From: Ligustrum vulgare
Lineage: Eukaryota; Streptophyta; Magnoliopsida; Lamiales; Oleaceae
Length of the DNA: 64,000 nucleotides
NCBI GenBank assembly: GCA_963555705.1
Contig: OY743171.1
Location: 24,484,852 to 24,548,851, forward strand
Direction of reading: 5' to 3'
The notes below the pieces were generated by a model that saw only the letters and a program-made list of their open reading frames with translations, ran no database searches and was not told the DNA's origin. How positions within the stretch are numbered: position 1 is the stretch's first letter; every line of letters begins with the position of its first letter. Below, piece after piece: positions 1 through 11,882 of the stretch. The translations under genes and the position numbers were made by a program.

Positions 1-1660
1 ATACAGGCTATCCCCACCTATGTCATGGGAGTGTTCAAGATTCCTTCATCTTGTTTAAATGATTTTCAAAGAATGACTTCTGATTTTTGGTGGGGTGTCT
101 CAGACAATACAAGGAGTATGCATTGGCTCAAGTGGTCTAGGATGTGCAAATCCAAGTTTGAAGGTGGAATGGGTTTTCGTGATCTGGGTGATTTCAATCA
201 AGCTCTTTTAGGAAAACAATTTTGGCGTATCATCAAAGATCCGAACTCATTAGCCAGTCAGATGCTCAAATGTAAATATTTTTGTTAGCACAACCTTATA
301 TCCGACCATGTGAGGCGACATGGATCCTTCTTGTGGACTGGTTTGATGTGGGGGCAGAGAATTACTACTGAAGGGAATTATTTGGAGAGTGAGGAATGAC
401 AGGAGCATATCAATCTTCAATGACCCTTGGATACGCAAATCCGGTTCATTCAGACCCAATGCGCTGCACAATCATTTGGTGGATCAGTGGGATCAATGTC
501 TAGTGGAACAACTATTTTCACATGTTGATAGAGAAGCCATTTTAAGCATTCCACTTGGGATGTCTAATGCCATTGACCATCTGATGTGGGGATCTACCCA
601 TCGTGGGGACTACAGTGTTAAATCTAGGTACTGGCTTGCAACATCGTTAAGTAACCCCCGTCCTGAGGTGGACAGTAGTGGATACACAGAGATAGAATGG
701 TAGCAAGCTCTATGGAACCTTAATATTCCCAACAAAGTTCGAGTATTCATGCATCGACTTACAATAATATTATCCCTACAGGTGTCAACTTAAATTCACA
801 CCACATTCCCATTTTTAGTGTGTGTGCAATATGAAAAAGAGACCATGAAACCACCTTCCATGCCATTGTTAAGTGCAACCTTGGAGGTGACAAACGGGCC
901 CTTTCTTGCTTTAACCATCACATTGCAATCTTTAAGGGATCTCACTTTCAATATTGGGTGATGTTTATGTGGCAAAAACCTAAGGGAAAAGAGTTTGAAA
1001 TGGTTTGCATGATAGCTTATAGTATATGGGAGGACCAAAATTCCATCACCCATGGAAAGGATGTGAATTCTATCATGCTGCAAATAAGAGTTCTTGATCA
1101 ATATTTGGAGGAGTATTAGTCTACATTACATTCTTTCAGTAATACATGTTTGGTCACCCTGAGAAGCTCCAACACCCCAGCAACGCATAAACATTGGAAA
1201 GCCTCGCCAATAGACACTATAATTCTAAACACTATGGTTAACTGTGAATATGGCTTGGTTTCACCCTGTGGGATAGTTCGCAACCACAGAGAAGAGGTGA
1301 TGGGATCATTCGGGAAGTGCATCCATGGGAGTTTCTCACCACTGGTAGCAGAACTTTTGGCTATTTGAGAAGGGTTAAAATTTGCGAGAAACTTGGGCCT
1401 AAATATACATTATGTGGACACTGACTCCCTGTTAGCTGTTCATGCAATTTGTCAACCGCAAGAATATTCTCCAGCTTTCAATCTAGTAGTAGATTTCCGA
1501 ATTCTTACTTAATTCGGCACATGCCTCGATAGGCTAACCAAACTGCTCACGAACTTGCGGCTTTGGTAATGTCATTTAAGAATGAGTTTTTTTACTGTGA
1601 AGAAGTTTCCCCTCCTATTATTAAATTTGTTGAGTATGATGTATTCAACTTAAGTGATTG
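1..1660 (+). pseudogene. LINE (non-LTR retrotransposon) 3' remnant: RT tail, zf-RVT and RNase H
   Basis: The left edge of the window enters a plant L1-type ORF2. Positions 7-288 encode the stretch after the reverse transcriptase core (start of block AIPTYVMGVFKIP, then FWWG, GGMGFRDL and FNQALLGKQ), which is typical of plant LINEs. A frame change follows, and 389-703 continues with SISIFNDPWI, the usual block after the RT. About 690-760 holds the start of the zf-RVT block (LNIPNKVRVFMHRL). About 1150-1660 gives an RNase H-like (RVT_3) domain with GIVRNHREEV and YVDTDSLLAVHAI. Stops interrupt it near 288, 703, 1368 and 1510, and at least one frame change separates the pieces, so it is dead. 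The catalytic RT core lies outside the window. Identification by motif order is secure; the LINE subfamily is not assigned. Confidence 0.85.
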
Positions 1661-2913
1661 ATTTATAATATTACTAGTTGTCTATCCGTGCGATACACGG
1701 AATATATAATTTTTAAATCATAATTTTGAAAATATCTTGATTCAATCATATCAAATAAAAACATAATTTAAATAAAATTTCAATAAAAAATATTATTGAA
1801 TTTGAAACTTTAAAAAGACAAAATTATTCAAAATAAAAAATACTTCATGTATTCTAAGTATACTGCGCCACTTGAAATTTGGCACTCATTTAAATTTTTT
1901 ATATAAAATTTTTTAGAGTTTTATTTATGTTTTTCTCAAAAAATTTGCCCACCTTATCACCTATTTTCCTTTTAATATGGTATAATTTTTTATTTACTAT
2001 ATTTTTTAATGTGTTGCTTACATATATTTTATTTTTCCTTATTTTTTAAACATGTCAATTTTTGTCAAAATGATGAAATGATTAAGTCTTTGTTTGATAA
2101 TAATGTTTGGTTTATAAACTTGTTTATTTATGATTTGAGGTAAAACATAGTGACTGAAAATTGGAGAAATAATATGTGTTGTTAAAAAGTTGATAAAAAA
2201 TAATTAATTATTTTTGTAACATGCGTATAGAAAAATCTATTCATTTATTGACATATTAGGAAGTAAAATTTCAATAATTATATTTATATATTTTCAAAAT
2301 ATATTAATTCAGTTTTTTCATTTCAAACTTTACAAATTTATATATCATATATTTATTTATTTTAAAATATATTAATCCAAATTTTTCATTTTCAATGTAA
2401 CACATTTATGTCGATATGATATGACATTTATTTATGTTCAAATATATTAATCCAATTTTTTCATTTCCAGCATAACACATGTTATTGAATTTGAAACTTT
2501 AAAAAAAAAAAAAAAAAACTAATCAAAATAAAAAATTATGCATGTACACTCAGTGTACCGCGCCACTCAAAGTTTGACACATAATTAAATTTTTTATATA
2601 AAATTTCTTTTGACTTTGATTTACGTTTTTCTCTAAAAATTTGTCCACCTTATCACCTATTTTCCTTTTAATATGTTATAATTTTTAATTAACTTTATTT
2701 TTTAATATATTGCTTACATATATATTATTCGAAATCCAATATATTTATTAATATATTTTATTTTTCCTTATTTTTTTAAACATACCAATTTTTGTCAAAA
2801 TGATGAAATGATTAAATTTTCTACCAATTTATCATTGGTGGTAAAAAGTTAATAGCAAATAATTAATTATTTTTGTAATATACTATTGAAGAACATACTC
2901 ATTTATTGACATA

Positions 2914-4696
2914 TCTATATCTATATTTCTATATTTATTATATATTAAACAACAACAGTCGTCAAAAAATTTTCCCGCCAATTGCCACTTTCTTTTTTTG
3001 GAAACTTTAGGTTTTTTTTTCAACGGATGCAATAATTTATTATTAACTAAACACTTCATTAAATATGTATTGGTATGTGTTATAGACATGCATGCAAGCT
3101 GTTGGTATAAAGCTTGACTTTTTATTTAGTTGAATTCATTATTGACTAATGACTTCATTTTTTTAAATTTTTAATCGTAAAATGATTTTTCATTTTTCCA
3201 TATCATATTTAGAAGTTCAATGCATTTATTTTGCTGGCCAAACCTAAGTCTTAATTAGTATTCATTCATACATTTTTTTGAACAAAATAAATATAAGATT
3301 AATTTTAATAATTGTCTAAAAATTATATGGTCTAAAATTTTTGATAATTTCTTGACCTTAAATGTTGTCCAGTTTCCTTGTGATGACGATTGCTAGATTT
3401 GCGTAAGTATTATTTTAATTACTTGATTATAATTTTATTGGTTTAGAATAAATAATATATTTTTAATCATTCTTAATTTTCATAGTTGTGGAATGTTATA
3501 TGATATACTATTTTCGCTATAATTTTCTTATTCCATTATATACTGTCTATTATCACATCATGATAATTACTAGATTTACGTAATTGTTATTTTGACTACT
3601 TGATTTTATAGGCAAAATTATAATTTTATTGGTCAAATACAAATATTTGTGGTTAAAATTAAGCATGAATTTATAATTATTGTTATTGATATTTTTGAAT
3701 AAAAATTAGAAAACTTAAATATGAGAGAAAAATGCATAAATCATAAGAATTATATTGATACTTTCAACAGAATCAATATTGTATCCATAATATTAAATCA
3801 AACATGATATGGCATCAATAAAATTTGCATTTTCTTTGAAGTTAACAATAACTAATAAAAATTATTGAAATTAACAATTATTTTTATTGGTCAAATATAA
3901 ATATTTGCTGGTTAAGATTAAACAAACGTTTATAATTATTGTGATTGATATTTTTGAAAGAAATTTGGAGAAAATATAAAATACAAGAGGTAAAGTAAAA
4001 ATTGTGAATATTATGGTTAAGAGCGAATAATATTCTTTTAATCATTCTTAATTGTAATAGTTGTGTGAAGTTTATATGGTATACGATTATCGTTATAATT
4101 TTTTGTCTCCAACATAGCTTGTTGTCACATCATGATAATTGCTAGATTTACGTAATTATTATTTTGGCTACTTGATTTATAATTAAAAATATAGTTTTAT
4201 TGATTAAATACAAATATTTTTGGGTTTAAGATTAAACACGCATTTATAATTATTGTGATTGATATTTTTAAATGAAAATTGAAAAACTTAAATACGAGAG
4301 ACATCAATCATGAGAAATAATTGATACATTCCACAAAATCAATATTGTGTATCCATAATATTATTACATAAAACATGATATACCATTAAATAAACTTTTA
4401 AATTTGGCTTTTCTTTGAATTTAATAATAATAATAATAACTGATAAAAATCATTTAAATCAATACTCATTTATTACTTACTACATAAATTGACTTTCTCC
4501 ATTCAAAGAAGTTACTATAATTTGAATTAGTTATATTTTTTTTTATTAAATTTTAATAGTTATTGTAATATAATATTATTTTTCATACGTTTTGAATTTG
4601 TGTTAATTATGTATAAGTATTAAAATTTTACAAATATTTATCGAAATTGATATTTTTAAATAGTAACTTCCGTGCATCGTACAGGGGAAATACTAG
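2914..4696 (+). mobile_element. Nested non-autonomous Helitron with a paralogous empty site
   Basis: The element begins TCTATATCTATATT at 2914 and ends with an imperfect hairpin (CCGTGC-ATC-GTACAGG, about 4671-4687) followed by CTAG at 4696. It sits between host A (2913) and T (4697). The tandem duplicate of the host carries the same site without the insert at 2251-2260, where ACATA joins TTAGG directly, which proves both boundaries to the base. The interior is noncoding, AT-rich and contains two diverged repeats of a unit with a block reading GCTAGATTTACGTAA (about 3390, 3570, 4140). The same unit occurs in reverse orientation in the Helitron at 45448-49627, so they are one family. Confidence 0.85.
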
Positions 4697-4739
4697 TTAG
4701 GAAGTAAAACTTCAATGATTTTATTTATTTATTTTCAAA

Positions 4740-5060
4740 ATATATTGATTCAAAATTTTCGTTTCTAACTTAACAAATTTATATAGCATGTATTTATTTA
4801 TTTTCAAATATATTAATCCAAAATTTTCATTTTCAATGTAACACATTTACATAGATATGAATTTATTTATGTTCAAATATATTAATACAATTTTTTCATT
4901 TTCTACGTAACACATTTACATAGATATCACATTTATTTATGTTCAAATATATTAATCAAGTTTTTTCATTTCCTACATAACATATTTACATAGATATCAC
5001 ATTATTTACGTTCAAATATATTAATTTATTTTTTTCATTTTCAATGTAATACATTTACAC
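4740..5060. repeat. Short tandem array, about 60 bp per unit
   Basis: Four to five diverged copies of a unit built on TTCAAATATATTAATCC, TTTTTTCATTT, and AACACATTTACATAGATAT follow each other inside the outer Helitron. Related copies appear at 2270-2480, before the duplicated segment starts again. The array looks like slippage expansion within the element. Confidence 0.7.
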
Positions 5061-5162
5061 ATAATGCAATTATACATTTGTTATGACTCTTATTAAATAT
5101 ATAATAAATAATAATTTTTCCTAGAAAAATCTTTATCTTTTCTTTATTTATTTTTATATATA

Positions 5163-5250
5163 AAAGTAGAAGTGAGGAGAGAGTCATTTAATGCAATTTT
5201 TACACTAAAATGACTCTCTTTTCTGACTTCTACTTTTATATTTATATAGA
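5163..5250. repeat. Inverted repeat at the Helitron 5' end
   Basis: AAAAGTAGAAGT near 5163 and its reverse complement ACTTCTACTTTT near 5225-5237 bracket an internal palindrome (GAGAGTCATT and its complement). The arms could form a long hairpin. The arm motif is also the 5'-end motif of the Helitron at about 49130-49165, so this could be either two 5' ends in opposite orientation or a fold-back made during transposition. Confidence 0.65.
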
Positions 5251-5289
5251 TAAAGATAAATATTCTATTTCCATAAAAAAAACAACTAA

Positions 5290-6002
5290 ATAAATAAATC
5301 TCTTATTATATATCAAAATCTAGAATGAACTGATAAACAAGCTTTGTTTCAATTGAACACCAAGAATATATGACTTGAAATTCAAATCTCGTAGAATTGC
5401 AACCGATGATTGTTGAAAAGAATTGAAAAATCTCCTAATTCTATAATAAATTTTTAATTATACAAAATCCATAATAATTGAGATTACTTCCATGATCCCT
5501 CAACTCCTAACAAATGTTAATTAGACCAATTAAATAAAACACTATAATAATTAATTAAAGCTAAAGTACTAAATTAATGCTCTGTTTGGTAACACTGTAG
5601 CAGTTTATAAACGATTTTTTTACTGTTTAAAAAGTAATATATGTGATTGAAAAGTAAAAAGAGAAAATTTGAATAATTAAAAAATGGTTTAAAAAATTCT
5701 ATTTTTTATAAATTAATTTATAAATAATAATAATTACGGAAACACACTTTAAGTCTCCTGTCATGATTTTAGGTATTGTACTTGCATCAATAATATGCCT
5801 TAGGCTAGGTCGTTATGAAGAGAATTTACAATTTTGCCACCATATCAAATACGAACCACAAACCAGTCGTCAGTTGCACATCACTTTAAATGTACTTTAT
5901 CAACAAATGCATGAGATGGAACGTTCCACTGGTGTACCTCTCAAAAAATTGGCCATATTAAGTATCCTTTATTTATTTCGAAGGAATAATTGCACTAGAT
6001 AA
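5290..6002 (+). repeat. Dispersed duplicate, copy 1 (partner at 17735-18330)
   Basis: This stretch matches 17735-18330 clearly: both share the block GAATGAACTGATAAACAAGC, then GATGATTGTTGAAAAGAATT, and end around the block TAGGTATTGTACTTGCATCA. Copy 1 carries an extra 170-180 bp (5579-5755) absent from copy 2. A 79-codon frame at 5763-6002 is open here but broken by a stop in copy 2 (GTCGTTATTAAG against GTCGTTATGAAG), so I do not treat it as a gene. The repeats flank the Tat-like element on both sides; their own identity is unknown. Confidence 0.7.
5579..5755 (-). mobile_element. Short MITE-like insertion of the dispersed 'TTTTTAACTACACAT' family
   Basis: This is the extra segment in copy 1 of the duplicated block, so the other copy serves as the empty site. 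It contains the features shared by about ten short repeats in the window: GTTTATAAAC near one end, ATATGTGATTGAAAAGT in the middle, a block close to TTAAAAAATGGTTTAA, and TTTATAAATAA near the other end. It is noncoding. The exact ends and target duplication are not clear. Confidence 0.55.
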
Positions 6003-6972
6003 TATATTTTTAATCCTTATGAATTTTTAGTCAAATTAGCATTTTTATTGATTCTTATTTATTTTTCATTTTCCCTTAAAAAACTTACAACATTCTTATC
6101 AACACCGCGCCACCACCATTGTGCCACCCCATTTTCTCCGACAAGTCTCGATGTGCGATGAAAGACATCACCATTGAGTCTTCATTAATTCTACAACGTG
6201 TTTGATTGACTATAATGAAAGTATCATAAAAATTTTGTAAAATATCAGTGTGTGATACTAAAACTTCCCCCAAAGTATCATAAAAATATGATAGAGTTTC
6301 AAGCTATGATACTAAAAATTTGAACGTATCATAAGTATAATATTGTGATACTTAATAAGTAACAAATTTTTTAGTAAAAAAAATTTGAAGTATTTTTCAA
6401 TGATTCTTTAAATGACGTAAATTTCAATTATAATACTAAAATTGGATATTTGTGCAAATATCCCTTATTCAAAACTTTATTTTCTTAAAACTCATTTTTA
6501 ACAAACATTCTATTAATAAAATAATATACATATAAATTCAAAAAAATCCTACTTTTTGACAACTCATTCTCAAAAATTCTATTGTTACAAACTACATTAT
6601 TTGAAATAATAGATCTCAAACATGGACTTAAGTACACATCATGGAAAAAATAACTATTATAAAACTCATTTTGTAGATAATAAGAGATCAAACAAGGCCT
6701 AAATACGTTCATGAGAGAAAAATGTAATACATAAAGAAAGAGTAATTCCCAAAAATCAAGTATTTGCCCAGTTTCCCATATAAAACATATTTCCTAAAAT
6801 GATAAGTAGTATTAATTAAATATTTATTATTCAATTTGGAAAAAATTCAAATTTAAAATAATTCATTTGTATGCAGATTTTTAGATAAACCGCATTTTCC
6901 AGGTTCTAGAGTTTCTTGGTCCTTCTTCCCCTCTTGAAAATTGATTACAATTTTTTTATTTTTTTTTAAATT

Positions 6973-7030
<58 letters not shown>

Positions 7031-7218
7031 CAATAAAAAAATCTTTAAAAATAGAAAATGAAAGATGATAAAATTTTGAACGTATATCACAGATATATCT
7101 ATTTTTTTACTTATTACAAATTCTATTTAAATGTAATTTTTTTCTCATTTTAAATTTTAAATCAATTTAAATTACAATATTTAATAAAATTTCCAGGAAC
7201 GATAAACATTCTTGTAAT
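6003..7218. other. AT-rich noncoding spacer with an (AT)n microsatellite
   Basis: There is no credible gene. Around 6225-6350 a short phrase built on GTATCATAAAAAT is repeated several times. A run of about 25 AT units lies at 6978-7027. The five bases GTAAT at 7214-7218 are the left target duplication of the Tat-like element that follows. Confidence 0.6.
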
Positions 7219-7893
7219 TGTTGAGACCAAGCACAAAAAAGAGTACAGTGATCCACCAACGAAGGTCCAATGAACCTTGGCCCATGACTAAAGCTTAAGA
7301 TGTCTTCTTGGGTCAATTGCCGAGGTGGTATAGCACGTGAACTTCTTTAGCCGAATTAGTTTATGACTAACCGAGGTGTTTTATATTTAGATGGAGGACC
7401 TCCTTAATAACAGTTCGGATGAGTGATGGGACAATGGAAGGAGTCAGAGATGTGCCGCCGCCTTTATCAAAAAGTGACAGACGCCCATCCTCTACCAAAT
7501 GTAGCAATGATTACTGTCAAAAAGTAAGATCCGCTTCTCCTAAAGTTAGGGTAAATACACGTGTAAAGTCCGCCACGTGTCACGATCTAAAACAACAAAT
7601 TCCTCTATAAATAGAGCACTCCTCCCGCTTTGTAAATGGTTAGCATTTTTCACTCTCTTAACTGAATATTTTACTCTCACTCCCCTTTCTCTCTTTTACA
7701 CATTTATATTTCTCGCACCCAATTTATATGTGTTTGAAATGAGTACTGACTTTGGCATCGGAGTGCAAATGGGAGCCACCTCAGCCCCCTTTGCAAACTG
7801 ATTGTTTGTCACAGTGCGCAGGAGATCCACGTGTTCAAGAGGGAGGAGCTGAGACGTGTTGGTCCAAGATCCAGTCGGATTTTGTGGTCAACA
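7219..7893 (+). repeat. 5' LTR of the Tat-like element
   Basis: This 675-bp repeat begins TGTTGAGACC and ends CAACA. A TATA-type promoter (CTCTATAAATAGAGC, about 7602-7616) indicates plus-strand transcription. It pairs with 16773-17458. Confidence 0.9.
7602..7616 (+). promoter_or_regulatory. TATA box in the 5' LTR
   Basis: CTCTATAAATAGAGC is conserved at the equivalent place in the 3' LTR (about 17168-17182). It lies in the middle of the LTR, as expected for the U3/R border region. It is the best candidate for the element's own promoter. Confidence 0.7.
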
Positions 7894-7911
7894 TTTTGGC
7901 ACCGTCTGTGG
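7894..7911 (+). other. Primer binding site region of the Tat-like element
   Basis: TTTTGGCACCGTCTGTGG starts directly after the left LTR. This is close to the TTTGGCGCCGTCTGTGG block often found at this position in plant gypsy elements. I did not assign the matching tRNA. Confidence 0.65.
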
Positions 7912-7957
7912 AAAATCATACTGCTAACCACGAAAACGCATGGTAGAAAACCACTCA

Positions 7958-8460
7958 AAGAAAGGAAACCTTGTAAAAGGGCTGATAACCTCTTGGAAAA
8001 GAGTGAAGAACCACACAAAACCTTGAAAAAAGGTGAAGAACCTCTTGAAAAAGAGAGGATAAATGCTACACAAAACCTTGAAAAAAAGGTGAATAATCTC
8101 TTGAAAAAGAGAGGAGAAATACTACACAAAACCTTGAAAAATGGTTGATAACCTCTTGGAAAAGAGTGAAGAACCACAAAACCTTGAAAAAAAGTGAAGA
8201 ACATCTTGAAAAAGAGAGGAGAAATAGTACACAAAACCTTGAAAAAGGATTGATAACCTCTTGGAAAAGAGTGAAGAACCACAAAACCTTGAAAAAAGGT
8301 GAAGAACCTCTTGAAAAAGAGAGGAGAAATATTACACAAAACCTTGAAAAATGGTTGATAACCTCTTGGAAAAGAGTGAAGAACCACAAAATCTTGAAAA
8401 AAGGTGAAGAACCTCTTGAAAAAGAGAGGAAAAAATACTACAAAAAAACCTTGAAAAAGG
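7958..8460. repeat. Minisatellite, period about 105 bp
   Basis: Blocks built on TTGATAACCTCTTGGAAAAG, GAAGAACCACAAAACC, and CTTGAAAAAGAGAGGA repeat with starts near 8142, 8248 and 8353, with more diverged units before. Because the period is divisible by three, long frames stay open on both strands (144 codons plus, 247 codons minus). These are repeat artefacts with low-complexity Lys/Glu or Phe/Ser content, not genes. Confidence 0.85.
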
Positions 8461-8532
8461 AAGGAAACTTTTTGAGAAAGATTGCTAACAAATGCCTTGA
8501 AGAAAGGCCTCCCCGAAAGAGGGACTCTCCTT

Positions 8533-8975
8533 CTTATTTCCCTAAGTGGCATGGCTCAAGAAGCCCTCACATTGCCTAAGTGGCATGGCTCCTCTTATTG
8601 CCTAAGTGGCATGGATCCTCTTATTGCCCAAGTGGCATGTCTCCTCTTATTGCCCTAAGTGGCATGGCTCAAGAAGCCCTCACATTGCCAAAGTGGCATG
8701 GCTTGTCTTATTACCTAAGTGGCATGGCTCCTCTTATTGCCCTAAGTGGCATGGCTCAAGAAGCCCTCACATTGCCTAAGTGGCATGGCTCGTTTTGTTG
8801 CCTAAGTGGCATGGCTCGTATTATTGCCTAAGTGGCATGAGCCTCTTATTGCCCTAAGTGGCATGGCTCAAGAAGCTCTCACATTTTCTAAGTGACATAG
8901 GCCCCCATATTGCCTAAGTGGCATGGTCGAAGTGGCATGGCTCAAGAAGCCCTCCTTATTGCCTAAGCAACATGG
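8533..8975. repeat. Minisatellite built on AAGTGGCATGGCTC
   Basis: About 15 copies of a 22-30-bp unit (CCTAAGTGGCATGGCTC followed by variable AAGAAGCCCTCACATTG or CTCTTATTG) follow each other. Unit variants alternate in a higher-order pattern: the phrase with AAGAAGCCCTCACATTGCC returns around 8551, 8667 and 8757. Confidence 0.85.
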
Positions 8976-8984
8976 CTCATACTT

Positions 8985-9145
8985 CTTCCGAAGAACGTCT
9001 TCCATGGACCCCTTCCGAAGCCCCTCTTCCGAATGACGTCTTCCATGGACCCCTTCTGAAGCACCTCTTCCGAACGACGTTTTCTATGGACCCCTTCCGA
9101 AGCACCTCTTCTGAAGGACGTCTTCCATGTACCCCTTCCAAAGGA
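8985..9145. repeat. Minisatellite built on CTTCCGAAG and CTTCCATGGACCCC
   Basis: Three to four diverged units of about 45-48 bp with TCTTCCGAA, CGACGTCTTCCATGG and ACCCCTTCCGAAG. It is the third different array in the same element, which suggests that this part of the element is prone to slippage. Confidence 0.75.
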
Positions 9146-10044
9146 CTCCTACAAGGGACTTCTTCCAAGAGAAGAACTACGTCAATTGACACCCTGAAAA
9201 GGGAGACCCCTGAACAAGGGACTCCTATAAGCCTGCACTACGATCACTACGTATTGGTTGAACGAGTTGACACCATCAGTAAGAACTTGTCCGAACTAAT
9301 ACTTGTAAGAAGGAAGGATCGCAGGTGTGACAAAGTATAATTCAAACGTGTTCTAGTGTTTGTCAAAATCAGATCTAACTAGTAAACATGAATGCCTCAA
9401 ACCACTTAGATCTGAGGGACTATCTTCATACAACCGTACTGTAATACCACTTTTTCGTTTACGCGCATTCCTAAATTTCATGTAAATTATATTGGTACCA
9501 TTATAAATTATGTAATTGATTATTATTATTATTATTGTTTGTATTTAACTTATTTTGCAGTGGAAGGACTTGGACGCCGTCACGATCAATGTGCCAATTA
9601 AAAGTTTATATATTGTTTACGTGCAATTTTATATTTAAGTGACAAATTTCATTTAAATTGATATTGGGGTAAGTTTAGGGGCTATTGGGGGAGTCAAATG
9701 GAAGTTTTGGACTTAAATTACTAAAATATGAGAGTTGAGGGACCAACTTGCAATTTCCGAAAGATTAAAAATGTAATACTAACCTAACCCTCATTCCCCT
9801 CTCTCTCACACCCGACATCTCTCCTCTCGGCCTCTCAGTCTCTCACGCTCGCTCTGCCTCCGTCTCTTCTCCCCTCCATCACTCTCGTCATAGCTCCACT
9901 GCGCCACCACACCGCCGGTAACCACCACAGTAAGGCACCCTTCCTGCCTTCTTTCTTCCCTTCCCCTTCCCCTCTCACACACGGGTCCTCACACACTCAC
10001 GAACACCGTCCCATATACGGCCCTATATGTATGTATTGATGTAT

Positions 10045-10048
10045 GTAA

Positions 10049-10124
<76 letters not shown>

Positions 10125-10125
10125 A
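10045..10125. repeat. (AT)n then (GT)n microsatellite
   Basis: About 33 AT units run into GTGTGTGTGTGTATG within the solo LTR. Confidence 0.95.
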
Positions 10126-11536
10126 TGGGTAAGTTTATTATTACTATTTCAGATTTTTACTTATCCTAGATTCCGAATTTAACTGTCAATTTGGAGAGTT
10201 GGTATTGTGATTGTTCGTGTATATATATATGATTTCAGGTTTAAAGTAATTTACAGATTTCGAAATTGGACTGTAACTTTAGATTCTTGTAATGTAACCT
10301 CAGTTGTGGATTTCAAATATTGGATAATGGGCGTATATATGTGTATAGATGGATCTAATGTATTGACTTACATCCTGAAATTCAGATTTTTGGAAAAAAT
10401 ATAGACTTAATTCCAGATTTTTTCAAATTTATGAAGATTAATTTCAGATTTCGAAATTTTGAATTAGTGGCTTAATTAAATGTCTAGGAAAAGTTTGAGT
10501 TATAATGTGCATATTTTCAAATTTAAGTTAGTTGCATTTTCGAATTATAATTGTTAAATTGGAGAATTGGGTAATTATATATATGTATATTTTGTGTATT
10601 TCCAAATTCGTGTTATAGTCAAATTTCGAATTTATTAATTGGAAGTTTGGATAAATGTTTGTTTTTAAGATTTGTGAAATTGTTGGGACTATATGGGAGT
10701 GGATTTTATAACGTTAGGTTAAATTATGTAAATTTGGGTTTGAGTTTGAATTTAAAAATGAGAGTTTCTAACGTGGATTGAAATTTATCCCTTATTTTCG
10801 AATATGATTTTTGTGTGAACGTGAGTAATAATTATAATTAATAGATTTTGAGAAAATGGTAAAGTCGTGTACATTTTTCAAACTTTGGTTTTAATTTAAG
10901 TACCTTAATAGTTAAGCTTAAAATGTTGGGTCGAATGGTTTAAATCTTTGCTTTCGAGTATTGTATGGAAGTATTTAATATATGTTAATACCTTATTTGG
11001 AATAAATGATCACAAGAATGAAAAATGGAAAGAATATTTATTGTTTTAACTTGTTTAAAGGAATGATGAATAGATCAAATTGAACTGAAAGTATGTATTT
11101 TACTAAATGAATAGATGTAACTAAGATTTTTGGTACATTGACGACACGGACAGTTGAAGCTCCTCCACTTGCAAATTCAGATAACGGTAAATGCTAAGGA
11201 CGTCAAGTAAGTAAACTTCTCCTATTTTCATAGAAGTTAAATGTAAATGTGAAATGTGTAAATGACTGTTTGCAACTTACTTGCTTGATGAACTTCATTT
11301 ACTTTATGAAAGTATATGTATTAAGAAGAATGTTCAAGCATGCACATTATCATGTCATTGCATCATCAAACATGCATTGACATCGAAATTGGAAAGTCAA
11401 ATGATTTTAAATGAAGAATGTGGTAAGTTTAAGTTTTCTCAAAATGCATGTATCCCAAGTTTTAAGAAAGAATGAGTGTACTTCTATGCCATGAAAGGTG
11501 AGTGGGAAATGGGGCGCGGGAGATCGGCGTACCCGA

Positions 11537-11882
11537 ATTAAACCGCTGTTGCGGTGGTGAATATTAAACCGCTTTGCGGTGACGATTGCTAAACCGCTTG
11601 GCGGTGGCAAATATTAAACCGCTCTGCGGTGACGATTGCTAAACCGCTTGGCGGTGACAAATATTAAACCGCTCTGCGGTGACGATTGCTAAACCGCTTG
11701 GCGGTGGCAAATATTAAACTGCTCTGCGGTGACGATTGCTAAACCGGTTGACGGTGGCAAATATTAAACCGCTCTGCAGTGACGATTGCTAAACCGGTTG
11801 ACGGTGGCAAACATTAAACCGCTCTGCGGTGACGATTGCTAAACCGGTTGACGGTGGCAAATATTAAACCGCTATGCGGTGG
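11537..11882. repeat. 50-bp minisatellite made of two 25-bp hairpin half-units
   Basis: The block GACGATTGCT recurs at 11581, 11631, 11681, 11731, 11781 and 11831, an exact 50-bp period. Each 50-bp unit consists of two related halves of about 25 bp, each with an inverted repeat ACCGC-nnn-GCGGT preceded by TAAA. Later copies share a variant half (ACCGGTTGACGGT), which shows that units spread by local duplication. Confidence 0.95.

Larger units (their letters stand above)
1674..5250 (-). mobile_element. Non-autonomous Helitron, minus strand, interrupted by a second Helitron
   Basis: Read on the minus strand the element starts with TC at 5250 and ends with CTAG at 1674, flanked by A and T as Helitrons require. 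The terminal hairpin (CCGTG, short loop, CACGG) lies at 1686-1700, about 10 bases inside the 3' end. Subtracting the inner Helitron (2914-4696) leaves about 1.8 kb. The interior has a roughly 690-bp tandem duplication: the segment from about 1790 recurs from about 2483, including a matching block at 1939-1980 and 2636-2680. No Rep/helicase coding sequence is present, so it was mobilised in trans. The family assignment rests on termini and hairpin rather than on a database match. Confidence 0.75.

Noticed and set aside
5763..6002. 79-codon gene candidate
   Set aside because: The second copy of the same repeat has a stop in this frame and the sequence shows no domain; it belongs to a duplicated noncoding block.
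7809..8579. Long overlapping reading frames on both strands (247 codons minus, 144 plus)
   Set aside because: They lie in a minisatellite whose period is divisible by three, so open frames are automatic. The products are low-complexity repeats without known domains.
11537..11882. CRISPR-like regular repeats
   Set aside because: The 50-bp period is a contiguous minisatellite with no unique spacers, in plant LTR DNA.
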